64,000 nt of DNA from Fibrobacter sp. (GCA_024398955.1 JAKSIG010000012.1:1-64000); one strand, 5' to 3'; counted from the first letter of the stretch, positions 7,994-16,397 are shown. Notes: generated by a model from the letters alone, not told the origin. A program made the numbers and translations.

Positions 7994-9097
7994 ATGGCAT
8001 TTGATAGAGACAACAAGAATTTTGGTGACCGCCGTGAAACAAGCCGCGATTTTAGCGACCGCCGCGAAACTAGCGAACGACGCGGCTACGGTCGCGCCCC
8101 CCGCCAGAACTACCGCGTACGCGAAGACAATGAATTCCGCCCCCGCATGCAGAACGATGGCCCCCGCGACTACACTCAAAGTTTCCGTAACGAGAACAGC
8201 GAGACCCGTCGCGATTTCGGTGAACGCCGCGATTTCGGCGAACGCCGCGAATTTAAGCCCCGCTTTAGCGAACGCCGTTTTGAGGAACGCCCGCAAGACA
8301 CCGCCCGCGCCCTAGAAGACGGCGTGATTCCTGCGGTCGGCGACGCAGACGCCGCACCCCAGGTTGCAGTAGGCGGCATCAAGGAAGTTACAGAACTTCT
8401 GACCAAGAGCCCCATGCAGGTTCACCGCGTACTCTTTATGCATAAGTCCGGCAACCCCAAGCTATACGAACTGCAGAAGCTTGCCAAGCGCGCCCACGTG
8501 CACGTTCAGCAGGTAGACTCCAAGATCCTGAATAGCTACGCCACCCCGAACCACGGTGTGGTGGCCCTCATGAACGAAAAGGAGCTGCTGGTTTGGGAAG
8601 ACGTCCGCGGCGAGCTCTTTACAGCCAAGGACAAGGGCGAAAAGAAGCTTATTGCAGTAGCCACCAACATCGAAGACCCCCGCAACCTGGGCGCCTGCAT
8701 CCGTAGCTGCCTGGCCTTGGGCTGCGACCTTTTGCTGCTCCCCGCCAAGGGCATGTGCGGCATTACCCCCAGCGTGGCAAGAACCTCTGCCGGCGCTCTC
8801 GAAAAAATGCGCATCTGCCGCCCCAACAATCTCGAGGCTGCCGTAGGTGAACTGAAGCAGGCCGGCTACCAGATTCTGGGCCTTGACGCCGACACCGAAA
8901 CCAACCTGGCCGACTTCCAGTTCAGCGACCAGGCAGTGATTGCCGTAGGTGGCGAAGACGTTGGCCTGCCCCCCTTCATCAAAAAGCAGTGCGACGCAGT
9001 GCTGCGCATCCCCATGATGCCCGAAGCACACTCCTATAACGCATCAGTGGCCCTGTCCTTGGGCCTGTACGAATACGCTAGACTTAGAATAAAGTAA
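7994..9097 (+). CDS. TrmH/SpoU-family RNA 2'-O-methyltransferase with Arg/Asp-rich N-terminal extension
   Basis: SAM-dependent ribose 2'-O-methyltransferase of the SPOUT class. The substrate (23S rRNA or tRNA) cannot be read from the sequence. The catalytic knot domain occupies about 215-367 and carries all three motifs: NIEDPRNLGACIRSCLALGC (motif 1), AVIAVGGEDVGLP (motif 2) and RIPMMPEAHSYNASVALSLG (motif 3). An L30e-like substrate-binding region precedes it (about 120-210). Residues 1-105 are a low-complexity Arg/Glu/Asp extension with repeats such as DRRETS, GERRDF and GERREF, resembling RGG-like RNA-binding tails. A run of A/G precedes the ATG (AAAAAAGGAAACAAGAACC), so this gene uses a Shine-Dalgarno-type start. 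Confidence 0.9.
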   Translation: MAFDRDNKNFGDRRETSRDFSDRRETSERRGYGRAPRQNYRVREDNEFRPRMQNDGPRDYTQSFRNENSETRRDFGERRDFGERREFKPRFSERRFEERPQDTARALEDGVIPAVGDADAAPQVAVGGIKEVTELLTKSPMQVHRVLFMHKSGNPKLYELQKLAKRAHVHVQQVDSKILNSYATPNHGVVALMNEKELLVWEDVRGELFTAKDKGEKKLIAVATNIEDPRNLGACIRSCLALGCDLLLLPAKGMCGITPSVARTSAGALEKMRICRPNNLEAAVGELKQAGYQILGLDADTETNLADFQFSDQAVIAVGGEDVGLPPFIKKQCDAVLRIPMMPEAHSYNASVALSLGLYEYARLRIK

Positions 9098-9134
9098 TCC
9101 GCATTTTAATCAACCAAACTAGATAGGAGAGCTA

Positions 9135-9743
9135 GTGATAAAAAAAGGTTTTACACTCATTGAAGTCTTAGTCGTCATCGTTATTATGGGTATATTGGCC
9201 GCAGTGGCGGTACCGAGCATATTCGGGCAAATCGAAAGTTCCCGAAGAAGGCTTGACGCCATGAACGCACTGGAACTGGGTAAGATTTTGCACCGGGCCT
9301 ATATGACTGATGTAATCCAGTTCCCTGCCAACACCAACTACAACATCAACGTGAACGGGCAATCTGTAAACACAGGCATGTCCGTTGCAGTCTTTGTCAC
9401 CAAGAGCGGAATCAACTACTACCGCGGAAGCGGAGCCGTTCTCGTTAATGGCGGAGACTGGAATTCCGATGGCGGAGTCGCCTACAAGCGCATTCAAACC
9501 CTCTTTGAACAGGACGGTTTTACAAACGTCGTCGTTAATACAAGAAACGTTAAAGAAGGCGGTTGGGCTTGTTACGGCGCAGCTTTATTCGCTGGCGGCA
9601 AGGTTAAGTTTTTCTCTGAACAGGACGAAAGCAAATGCAAATCCGCTACCACCGGAGGAAGCTACGAAACGGTCCTTCACAACGCCCTCAACAGCGGTTC
9701 CAATACCATCCTGAATTACATCTCAGGACCTAAAGAACTGTAG
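9135..9743 (+). CDS. Type IV pilin-like / type II secretion pseudopilin
   Basis: GTG start with AGGAGA 6 nt upstream. The N-terminus KKGFTLIEVLVVIVIMGILA is the class III prepilin signal: cleavage after Gly before Phe, Glu at +5, then a hydrophobic helix. The mature domain (202 residues in total) is beta-rich and carries WACYGAALFAGGKVKFFSEQ, a pilin-like beta segment with a Cys, and a second Cys in SKCKSA. It is monocistronic and followed by a pseudogene scar. It resembles the pilin-like genes at 10314 and 41824 in its first 30 residues but not in its head domain. Confidence 0.88.
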   Translation: MIKKGFTLIEVLVVIVIMGILAAVAVPSIFGQIESSRRRLDAMNALELGKILHRAYMTDVIQFPANTNYNINVNGQSVNTGMSVAVFVTKSGINYYRGSGAVLVNGGDWNSDGGVAYKRIQTLFEQDGFTNVVVNTRNVKEGGWACYGAALFAGGKVKFFSEQDESKCKSATTGGSYETVLHNALNSGSNTILNYISGPKEL

Positions 9744-9763
9744 ATTAGGGAGTTGTTACAGCA

Positions 9764-9880
9764 GCGAGAAAGGAACCAACCACTGCCAGTTTCTTCGCGA
9801 CGAAGTAGATAAGTACACCTGGGTGAACCTTGGCTCCAGCAACCTCCCCCGCAGGGCCGCGATACGACCACTTTAACGAC
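9764..9880 (+). pseudogene. Relic of a wecE (rffA) aminotransferase gene with internal deletion
   Basis: 9764-9849 is closely similar to 13383-13468 inside wecE. It still encodes an REKGTN...VDKYTWVNLGSS-like stretch. 9845-9880 then matches 13742-13777 of the same gene (PAG-RY--FN). The two pieces are fused at a shared TCCCC, so about 278 bp were lost through a 5-bp microhomology, which also breaks the frame. There is no start codon and no catalytic lysine region. It is a decayed partial paralogue. Confidence 0.8.
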
Positions 9881-10205
9881 GTACCCGAAAATTGCGAAAT
9901 CTGCCCCAAGGGCCGGCACATCCCCTCCAATGATGAATGGCAAACCCTTTTGGACTTCGTTGACGCTAGTAATGGCATCACTACCGCAGGCCAGAGCATC
10001 TGCGACCCCAACGGAAACTGGAAGGGATATGACGATTACCCCATGACCAACGACTACGGATTCCCCGCCCTTCCCGGCGGCAAGTACCATTACGAAATTG
10101 AAGGCAACACCAACGTTGGCTGGAAGGACCTCGGATCAAGCATGCATGTATAGAGCGCCACCGAAAGCTCGTCGCCGTTATGTCCGCTGTGTCAAGGATG
10201 AATAA
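9881..10205 (+). pseudogene. Decayed FISUMP-type domain remnant
   Basis: The frame reads CEICPKGRHIPSNDEW, then DDYPMTNDYGFPALPGGKY, NVGWKDLG. This is the order of blocks in the Fibrobacter succinogenes major paralogous domain (CP-GWHLPS--EW...DDYGFSALPGG...NVG...WWSATE...VRCVKD). The expected WSATE is read as TAG followed by SATE (stop at 10151-10153). The ending RYVRCVKDE-stop (10173-10205) is in another frame. The 5' end is fused to the wecE relic. It is therefore a broken 3' end of a FISUMP lipoprotein or surface protein. Confidence 0.75.
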
Positions 10206-10239
10206 AACAATCATGCCCGACATTCATACATAAAACGAA

Positions 10240-10268
10240 ACGCTCCGCACAACGGCGGGGCGTTTTTC
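10240..10268 (+). terminator. Terminator hairpin downstream of the FISUMP remnant
   Basis: ACGCTCCGC (10240-10248) pairs with GCGGGGCGT (10255-10263) and is followed by TTTTT. It lies in the convergent gap and may also serve the minus-strand pilin gene that ends at 10314. Confidence 0.8.
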
Positions 10269-10313
10269 GTATAAAGGAATTGCGATTTCGTACAAAGAAA
10301 GGTTAGGCCGTAC

Positions 10314-10937
10314 CTACTTTTCCAGAGGGACGTACTTGAAGGAGATTTTCTTATCCAAATTCCCCCATATTTCATTATTCTGGGGAATGTCGCCGGCAGC
10401 GACCGGCTTGCCACGGTAGGTAAATACATTTACAGGATTGGAATTTCCCTGACTGTTAGTGGGGAACACCAAAATTTTAAAGTGAGAGTTCGTTTCAACG
10501 ATAAGAACCATCATGTCAAGTTTTTGTCCCTGTATCAAGGCGCTTCGATAAATCGTCGGAACCTTACCATCGGAGTTATAGGAAGTTCCACCCCCAAGTT
10601 CAACAAACTCCTTTCCTGCATTGGCCAGAATTGCATCAACAACAGCCTTATGTAGAGGATATTCAGATTTGCTCTGGTTTGCCACCGCCCAGGAAATTCT
10701 CATTCTCATGACCCTTTCCTTGTTTGTGTTTGCAAAGCCTTTGTCGAACGCCGTTCGAAAAGAATCATCCAGGGAAGCCGCAAACACGGACTTGTAAATT
10801 CCATCCAAAGCCTGAATATCGGCAGCAATCTTTGCGCTTTCCACATTGCCAAACAGCTTGGGCACTGCAACGGCAGCCAAAATGCCCATGATGACCACCA
10901 CTACCAAAATTTCAATAAGAGAAAAGCCTTTTTTCAT
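10314..10937 (-). CDS. Type IV pilin-like protein / pseudopilin
   Basis: The start at 10937 (207 residues) is supported by GAAGGAGTTACT upstream and by the class III signal KKGFSLIEILVVVVIMGILA right after it. A longer in-frame start at 10988 would bury the prepilin signal. The hydrophobic helix ends VPKLFGNVESAK, almost identical to the pilin at 41824. The head domain contains TYRGKPVAAGDIPQNNEIWG and no cysteine pair. It faces the other pilin-like gene across a convergent terminator. Confidence 0.87.
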   Translation of the reverse strand: MKKGFSLIEILVVVVIMGILAAVAVPKLFGNVESAKIAADIQALDGIYKSVFAASLDDSFRTAFDKGFANTNKERVMRMRISWAVANQSKSEYPLHKAVVDAILANAGKEFVELGGGTSYNSDGKVPTIYRSALIQGQKLDMMVLIVETNSHFKILVFPTNSQGNSNPVNVFTYRGKPVAAGDIPQNNEIWGNLDKKISFKYVPLEK

Positions 10938-11019
10938 AGTAACTCCTTCTTCGGGAGTCAAGATAACAACTTTAGGAAAGACGGGCAACTTTCAAGACGA
11001 AACTGGCAACGCAAAGAGC

Positions 11020-12267
11020 CTAGTAATCACCTGTTATATCTCTTTCTTGCACGATCTTTTCGATTTCGTCAATCGTTTCTGCGCATCCGCCAAGACTATT
11101 GTCTCCACGGATTGAAGAAAAACCAAGAAGAACTTTCTTTCTCAAATCCGAATACAAGTTCAGAATCACGGACTGCTTTAGTTTTAGTTGCTCCGCCAGG
11201 AGAACGAGATCCGCCTTTCTGATTTTATCAATTTCATAATGGCTTCCAATTTTCATGGAAACCTTTCTTGTCAAAGTCGGGTACAGAAGCGTACAGACGG
11301 CATCGTAAATCGGAGATAGCTTCAAGGCATCGCCATCATAGAGCAAAGAATAATTTTTCCCGTGAGCGTCGCAGTTGCCAATAACGAGATTAAACAGGAC
11401 ATACTGAATAAAGGCCCGAGCATCCAAAAGTGGAACTGACGTTCTTTGACTAATCAGCTGAAAAATATCCGCAATGCCCGGACCACCATCATTCTGATAT
11501 TTTCGATCGCTAAGAATTCCCAACGCCTGGCACATATCCTCTTGATGTAAACGAACAACAGAATCACCTCTTTTGATTCTATCATAGCGCTCCACCATTA
11601 TGAACGTTTCATCCTGAATTTTCTTCAAAGCTACTTCAGGCACACTGAGGCCAGAATATTTAGCAAGTTTCATGCACACATATTCATTCACAGCAAGCGA
11701 CGACAATTCTCCCTTGCCCGTTGGTTTGATGATATGTGTCGATGGAGCTCCATTCTTTGGAAAATGAAATCTTCCGTCAAAAAATGCCAGAGGCAACTTT
11801 TCCTGGGCGCCAGCCAAAGAAAGCCTCAGTTCTTCATTAGCCTTTAGCAAAGGCCTCGTTTCTGCGTTTTTTATATAACCAAGTAAAATATCTTCAGACA
11901 GTTCCTCGTAATTGTCAGAATCTAGCCAATAAGTCAACTTCTGATTAGGTTCGGCATCTTCAGGCAATACCGAAATCACACCAGCACATTCACCCCCAAG
12001 TTCCTGCAGCAACTTGAGCGTACTCGATTCAGAAACATGAAGATATTCTGAAATTCGACGTTTGACGTCACCTTCTGGGAGAACTCCTGAGAAAAACGGC
12101 AGACATTCCTTTTGGGAAAACTCACCGGACCTTAAGGGAAGCGACATCGAAAGAGAATTTCCATTTTGCTTGACATAGGAATCTTCATAAGCAAACACGA
12201 TCCCTTTATCGGGAGTCGAAAACAAACTACCAGCAAGCCTGTTTGCAAAATAAACCTTTAGCTTCAT
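11020..12267 (-). CDS. hipA: HipA-family serine/threonine kinase toxin
   Basis: Toxin kinase of a HipBA module. Characterised HipA phosphorylates glutamyl-tRNA synthetase and induces dormancy. The 415 residues match the single-chain HipA layout: N-terminal subdomain (1-105; FFSGVLPEGDVKRRISEYL is the conserved block), activation-loop region RLSLAGAQEKLPL (about 145-157), then the catalytic core NCDAHGKNYSLL with the catalytic Asp and PIYDAVCTLLYP with the metal-binding Asp. Nothing essential appears to be missing. Its ATG overlaps the hipB stop as ATGA, indicating translational coupling. The genome's own gltX lies 37 kb away. Confidence 0.93.
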   Translation of the reverse strand: MKLKVYFANRLAGSLFSTPDKGIVFAYEDSYVKQNGNSLSMSLPLRSGEFSQKECLPFFSGVLPEGDVKRRISEYLHVSESSTLKLLQELGGECAGVISVLPEDAEPNQKLTYWLDSDNYEELSEDILLGYIKNAETRPLLKANEELRLSLAGAQEKLPLAFFDGRFHFPKNGAPSTHIIKPTGKGELSSLAVNEYVCMKLAKYSGLSVPEVALKKIQDETFIMVERYDRIKRGDSVVRLHQEDMCQALGILSDRKYQNDGGPGIADIFQLISQRTSVPLLDARAFIQYVLFNLVIGNCDAHGKNYSLLYDGDALKLSPIYDAVCTLLYPTLTRKVSMKIGSHYEIDKIRKADLVLLAEQLKLKQSVILNLYSDLRKKVLLGFSSIRGDNSLGGCAETIDEIEKIVQERDITGDY

Positions 12268-12485
12268 CGGTCATTTTCCCTTTCCACAACATGAAGATTT
12301 AAGCCAAGCATTTGCAAAACATGCAATACTTTATCAAGCTGTAGCGTTTCCTTGCCATTTTCCAGTTCCGAGAAGAAACGAACGCCGACGCCACAAAAGG
12401 CCGCGCATTCCGCTTGCGTCAGCTTCAACTGATTTCTTCTTGTTTTCACAGAAATCGAAATATCATTTACCTGTTGCACCTTCAT
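12264..12485 (-). CDS. hipB: HipB-type Xre-family antitoxin
   Basis: Small helix-turn-helix DNA-binding antitoxin (73 residues from the ATG at 12485). The HTH reads RRNQLKLTQAECAAFCGVGV, then FFSELENGKETLQLDKVLHV, the usual Xre/HipB fold with a short C-terminal tail ending VVERENDR. I chose 12485 over the upstream in-frame start because a TATATT box ends 7 nt before it and a palindromic operator sits right behind. It is expected to neutralise HipA and repress the operon together with it. Confidence 0.9.
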   Translation of the reverse strand: MKVQQVNDISISVKTRRNQLKLTQAECAAFCGVGVRFFSELENGKETLQLDKVLHVLQMLGLNLHVVERENDR

Positions 12486-12492
12486 ACCAGCA

Positions 12493-12516
12493 AATATAAC
12501 TTTCCCGTACGGGAAA
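12493..12516 (-). promoter_or_regulatory. hipBA promoter with overlapping operator 1
   Basis: On the minus strand TATATT (12493-12498) is followed by 7 nt and the hipB ATG. The perfect palindrome TTTCCCGTACGGGAAA (12501-12516) lies just upstream in the spacer, so a bound antitoxin would block RNA polymerase. Confidence 0.7.
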
Positions 12517-12550
12517 ATCAACATCAATAGATAACAATCGTGGTAAAATT

Positions 12551-12564
12551 TTCCCGAGCGGGAA
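12551..12564. promoter_or_regulatory. Second hipBA operator palindrome
   Basis: TTCCCGAGCGGGAA shares the TTCCCG-N2-CGGGAA core with operator 1. Centre-to-centre spacing is 49 bp, which would allow two dimers to be bridged as in known HipBA complexes. Confidence 0.7.
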
Positions 12565-12741
12565 TAATTTGAGATTCTATTAAAATTTGTGACGTGACTT
12601 TTCTAGCATGGTTCAAAGTCAAAAATTTTGACTTTAGAATTCTTGAACATCACACAAACTTATTGTCATCAGAGTCCTTCTTTATCAACCGCAAAACAGC
12701 CCTTGCTGCCAAAGCATAGATTTTTCGTTCCACTTTTTGGC

Positions 12742-12754
12742 TATATTACCACCT
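12742..12754 (+). promoter_or_regulatory. TATATT box 7 nt before the wecE start
   Basis: TTTTTGGCTATATTACCACCT precedes the ATG. A 17-nt core (TTTTTGGCTATATTACC) is identical to that upstream of wzm at 15523-15539, so the two polysaccharide genes share a promoter sequence. Confidence 0.65.
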
Positions 12755-13897
12755 ATGGCAAACTTTCGTATTCCCTTTAACAGAGCTCCGTTTCTAGGCA
12801 CTGAGCTTGACTACGTTGAACAGGCAGTAAAGAGCGGTCGCATCTGCGGCGACGGTCCCTTCAATCAGCAGTGCCACATATGGCTCAAGGAACACACCAA
12901 GACTGCGAAAGCGCTTCTCACCACCAGTTGCACCCACGCCCTGGAAATGGCCGCACACCTCTGCGCCATCCAGCCCGGTGACGAAGTGATCATGCCCTCC
13001 TTCACCTTCGTCTCTACCGCCGACGCCTTCGTGGCCCGCGGTGCAAAGTGCGTGTTTGTGGACATCCGCCCCGACACCATGAACATGGACGAAAACCTGG
13101 TGGAAGCGGCCATCACAGAAAAGACAAAGGCAATCGTCCCCGTGCATTACGCCGGTGTGGCCTGCGAAATGGACAAGATCAACGAGATTGCACGCAAGCA
13201 TAATTTGCTGGTGGTAGAAGACGCCGCCCAAGGCATGATGGCCACCTACAAGGGCAAGGCCCTGGGCACTCTCGGCGACTTTGGCTGCTATAGCTATCAC
13301 GAAACCAAGAACTACAGCATGGGCGAAGGCGGAGCCCTTCTCATCAAGGACCCGAAATACGCCGACCCCGCCGAAATCATCCGCGAGAAAGGCACAAACC
13401 GCTGCCAGTTCCATCGTGGCGAAGTGGACAAGTACACCTGGGTGAACCTCGGCTCCAGCTACCTCCCCAGCGAACTGAACGCAGCCTACCTTTATGCCCA
13501 GCTAGAAAGTGCCGACATCATTTACGACAACCGCATGGCCAGCTGGAACGACTACCGCGCTCGCCTGCAGCCCCTGGCCGACAAGGGCCTGGTGGAACTC
13601 CCCCACATTCCGGAACACTGCGTCCACAACGCACACATGTTCTACCTGAAGGTGAAGGATCACGACACCCGCACCGCCATCCTCAAGCATTTGACAAGCA
13701 ACGGCATTTTGGCCGTATTCCATTACGTTCCCCTCCACAGTTCCCCCGCAGGGCTGCGCTACGGTCGCTTTAACGGCGAAGACAAGTTTACCACCAAGGA
13801 AAGCGACAGACTGTTCAGACTGCCTTTATTCTACGGACTGACCGAAGAAGACCGTGAAGACGTGTGTGGGAAGGTGTTTGAATTCTTTGGGGTGTAA
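12755..13897 (+). CDS. wecE: dTDP-4-amino-4,6-dideoxygalactose transaminase
   Basis: PLP-dependent sugar aminotransferase making dTDP-4-amino-4,6-dideoxy-D-galactose (the Fuc4N precursor) from the 4-keto sugar, for a surface polysaccharide. The start at 12755 (380 residues) gives MANFRIPFNRAP, aligned with the family N-terminus. DEVIMPSFTFVSTADAFV, VVEDAAQGMMATYKGKALG and the PLP-lysine segment SYHETKNYSMGEGGA are all intact, as is REKGTNRCQF. Its high GC and codon use match the housekeeping genes, unlike the AT-rich glycosyltransferases downstream. A deleted partial copy lies at 9764-9880. Confidence 0.94.
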   Translation: MANFRIPFNRAPFLGTELDYVEQAVKSGRICGDGPFNQQCHIWLKEHTKTAKALLTTSCTHALEMAAHLCAIQPGDEVIMPSFTFVSTADAFVARGAKCVFVDIRPDTMNMDENLVEAAITEKTKAIVPVHYAGVACEMDKINEIARKHNLLVVEDAAQGMMATYKGKALGTLGDFGCYSYHETKNYSMGEGGALLIKDPKYADPAEIIREKGTNRCQFHRGEVDKYTWVNLGSSYLPSELNAAYLYAQLESADIIYDNRMASWNDYRARLQPLADKGLVELPHIPEHCVHNAHMFYLKVKDHDTRTAILKHLTSNGILAVFHYVPLHSSPAGLRYGRFNGEDKFTTKESDRLFRLPLFYGLTEEDREDVCGKVFEFFGV

Positions 13898-14030
13898 GAA
13901 ACTCCTTAGAAACGGTGACTAAGTCAACAAAGTTTGAAAAATTCACCCACATTTACCCAAAATAGGCACAAAAACACACTTTTTGGATAAGCAATAAATT
14001 TATTTCTTGTCCAAAATAATGAAAAAATTA

Positions 14031-14044
14031 TATATTTTGGGTAT
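14031..14044 (+). promoter_or_regulatory. TATATT box 8 nt before the 14045 start
   Basis: TTATATATTTTGGGTAT precedes the ATG with no Shine-Dalgarno sequence. Confidence 0.5.
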
Positions 14045-15475
14045 ATGAAAAAGATGGTTGGCAGAGAAAAAGAGATTGGATTGCTTGAAGAAGCGTATTC
14101 TTCCGGCAAGTCTGAACTGGCTGTGGTTTACGGCAGAAGAAGAATCGGGAAGACATTCTTGATTCAAAGTGTTTTTAGGGAACGTTTCTCGTTTTCCTAC
14201 ACTGGTGCACATAACAAATCCCAGGCGGAGCAACTTCAGAATTTCGCAGAATGTCTTAAGGAGTACAGCAAATCCACCTTTGCACCTACACTGAAAAGTT
14301 GGAATGAGGCGTTTTCTGCCCTAGAAAAGCTTTTGTGCACAAGCCACGCGAAACGCAAGGTCATCTTTTTCGATGAAATGCCCTGGATTGACACCATCAA
14401 GTCTGATTTTGTATCCGCCTTCGAATACTTCTGGAATTCTTGGGCGGCAAATCGTGACGACATTCTGTTCATTGCCTGTGGAAGCGCAACTTCCTGGATG
14501 GTCGATAAGTTAATCGAGAATCAGGGAGGACTTCATAACAGGATTACTCGAAAAATAAATCTGCACCCATTCTCCCTACGGGAATGCGAGCTGTTCCTGA
14601 AAAACAAGAACTGTTATTGGGATCGGTTCCAGATTACGCAATGTTACATGGTTCTCGGCGGAGTCCCCTTTTATCTGGATCTGCTAGATGTTAACAAAAG
14701 CCTTGCGCAAAATATTGACCGGCTTTATTTCGACAAAGACGGCGCCTTGCATGATGAATTCAACGAGCTATACAATGCGCTTTTTTCCGGAGCAGACAGT
14801 TACATAAGGATTGTCGAAAAGTTGTCTGAAAAACAGAGCGGAATGAGCCGACAGGAACTTGCTAGAATAACAAAAATTTCTGGGGGAACATTGACGCGCA
14901 TGCTTGCCAACTTGGAGCGTTGTGATTTCGTAGAATGCTTTTCCCAGTTTGGCTCCAAGAGCAATAACGGGACATATCGCTTGACGGATTTCTTTACGCT
15001 GTTCCATCTACATTTTTGTGAAAAACAGAAGTCCAAGGACAAAGAATATTGGCAGCACAACCTGATGAATCCTGGCATTGTATCTTGGCAGGGAATTTCT
15101 TTTGAACAGGTGTGTTTTGCTCATTTAGACCAGATAAAGAAATCGCTGGGGATAAACGGCATTGCAACGGAATGTTCCGCTTGGCGTTGTACCAGCCGCA
15201 CAATCGACTGCAATACTGATGGAGCTCAAATTGACCTTCTGATTAAGCGGGCCGACCGTGTTATTAATGTCTGTGAAATGAAGTTCTCGCAGGGCGAGTT
15301 CATCATTGATAAAAGTTACGAGACAAAGCTCCGCAACCGCATGGAAATCTTTAGGGCAGCCTCTAAGTGTAAAATGGCCTTGCTCAACACCTTTGTAACA
15401 ACATTCGGCGTTATGAAAAATTCCCATTCCGGAGTAGTGCAAAACGAGGTTGTTTTGGACGATTTGTTTGGTTAA
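14045..15475 (+). CDS. AAA ATPase with C-terminal nuclease-like domain (archaeal ATPase / DUF234 type)
   Basis: 476 residues. The N-terminus has MVGREKEIGLLEEAY and the Walker A motif VVYGRRRIGKTFLI (about 28-41), followed by Walker B VIFFDEMPWIDTI. A winged-helix segment follows (about 265-310; SRQELARITKISGGTLTRML). The C-terminal region (about 390-430) reads AQIDLLIKRADRVINVCEMKFS, matching the D...ExK core of PD-(D/E)XK folds found in DUF234 proteins. Role unknown; such genes are scattered in accessory regions. It sits between wecE and wzm, so it interrupts the polysaccharide genes. Confidence 0.88.
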   Translation: MKKMVGREKEIGLLEEAYSSGKSELAVVYGRRRIGKTFLIQSVFRERFSFSYTGAHNKSQAEQLQNFAECLKEYSKSTFAPTLKSWNEAFSALEKLLCTSHAKRKVIFFDEMPWIDTIKSDFVSAFEYFWNSWAANRDDILFIACGSATSWMVDKLIENQGGLHNRITRKINLHPFSLRECELFLKNKNCYWDRFQITQCYMVLGGVPFYLDLLDVNKSLAQNIDRLYFDKDGALHDEFNELYNALFSGADSYIRIVEKLSEKQSGMSRQELARITKISGGTLTRMLANLERCDFVECFSQFGSKSNNGTYRLTDFFTLFHLHFCEKQKSKDKEYWQHNLMNPGIVSWQGISFEQVCFAHLDQIKKSLGINGIATECSAWRCTSRTIDCNTDGAQIDLLIKRADRVINVCEMKFSQGEFIIDKSYETKLRNRMEIFRAASKCKMALLNTFVTTFGVMKNSHSGVVQNEVVLDDLFG

Positions 15476-15529
15476 GTGCAAACACATTGTATTCTAATCC
15501 ATCTTACAAACAATTGTTGCTTTTTTGGC

Positions 15530-15542
15530 TATATTACCATAT
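15530..15542 (+). promoter_or_regulatory. TATATT box 7 nt before the wzm start
   Basis: TTTTTTGGCTATATTACCAT precedes the ATG with no Shine-Dalgarno sequence. The core is the same as at wecE. Confidence 0.65.
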
Positions 15543-16397
15543 ATGAGTCAATCTTCTGAATGGACCACCGAAATCAAGCCCAAGTCGAGCTTGTTAAGCA
15601 TTGACTTCCGCGAAATATGGCAGTACCGCGATCTATACCGGATGTTCGTCAAACGCGACATTGTCACCTGGTACAAGCAGACCATTCTTGGCCCCCTATG
15701 GTTCTTTATTCAGCCCATCATGACAACCATCATGTTCATGGTCGTATTCGGCGGCATTGCAAAAATCAGTACCGACGGATTACCCCAGCCCCTGTTTTAC
15801 CTGGCAGGAATCTGCTTGTGGCAATATTTTGCAGAATCACTGAACCAGACCAGCAAAACTTTCATTGACAACGCTAACGTTTTCGGAAAAGTCTATTTTC
15901 CGCGTCTTGTAGTACCCATGGCCACTGTAACCAGCAACCTAGTTCGCCTCGCCATACAAATGGGACTGTTCCTGCTCGTTTTTGGCTACTACATGATTTT
16001 CACAAGCGCACCTGTGCACCCAAACATTTATGTCCTACTGACACCGGTCCTGATTCTCATTCTCGCAGGCCTCGCTCTAGGTTTTGGCATCCTTTTTAGC
16101 AGCCTTACCACAAAATATCGTGACCTTACATTCCTCCTCAGTTTTATTGTACAACTCTGGATGTACGCCACCCCCGTAATCTACCCGCTAAGCACAATCA
16201 CAGACCCGCGCCTTAAAATGCTCATGCAGGCAAACCCCCTTTCCAGCATTATGGAAACATTCAAGTTCGGAATGCTCGGCGTAGGAGAATTCAGCTGGGC
16301 TGCACTGGGCTACAGCGCAGGATTCATGATAGTCCTGTTGGCACTTGGAATTATCGTGTTCAACAGAATCCAGAAAACATTCATGGATACGGTGTAA
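15543..16397 (+). CDS. wzm: ABC-type polysaccharide/O-antigen export permease
   Basis: Inner-membrane permease of an ABC-2 exporter that moves lipid-linked polysaccharide to the periplasm, 284 residues from the ATG at 15543. Six hydrophobic segments are visible. The N-terminal amphipathic region YRDLYRMFVKRDIVTWYKQT and the motif LGPLWFFIQPIMTTIMFMVV are typical of Wzm/KpsM, and SLTTKYRDLTFLL, MYATPVIYPLS and NPLSSIMETFK are family signatures. Its partner wzt is 2.5 kb downstream, separated by two antisense ORF6N genes. The last codons overlap the first ORF6N gene tail-to-tail by 17 nt. Confidence 0.94.
   Translation: MSQSSEWTTEIKPKSSLLSIDFREIWQYRDLYRMFVKRDIVTWYKQTILGPLWFFIQPIMTTIMFMVVFGGIAKISTDGLPQPLFYLAGICLWQYFAESLNQTSKTFIDNANVFGKVYFPRLVVPMATVTSNLVRLAIQMGLFLLVFGYYMIFTSAPVHPNIYVLLTPVLILILAGLALGFGILFSSLTTKYRDLTFLLSFIVQLWMYATPVIYPLSTITDPRLKMLMQANPLSSIMETFKFGMLGVGEFSWAALGYSAGFMIVLLALGIIVFNRIQKTFMDTV

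Noticed and set aside
12794-13414. 206-codon antisense frame in wecE
   Set aside because: Shadow of the strongly supported aminotransferase.
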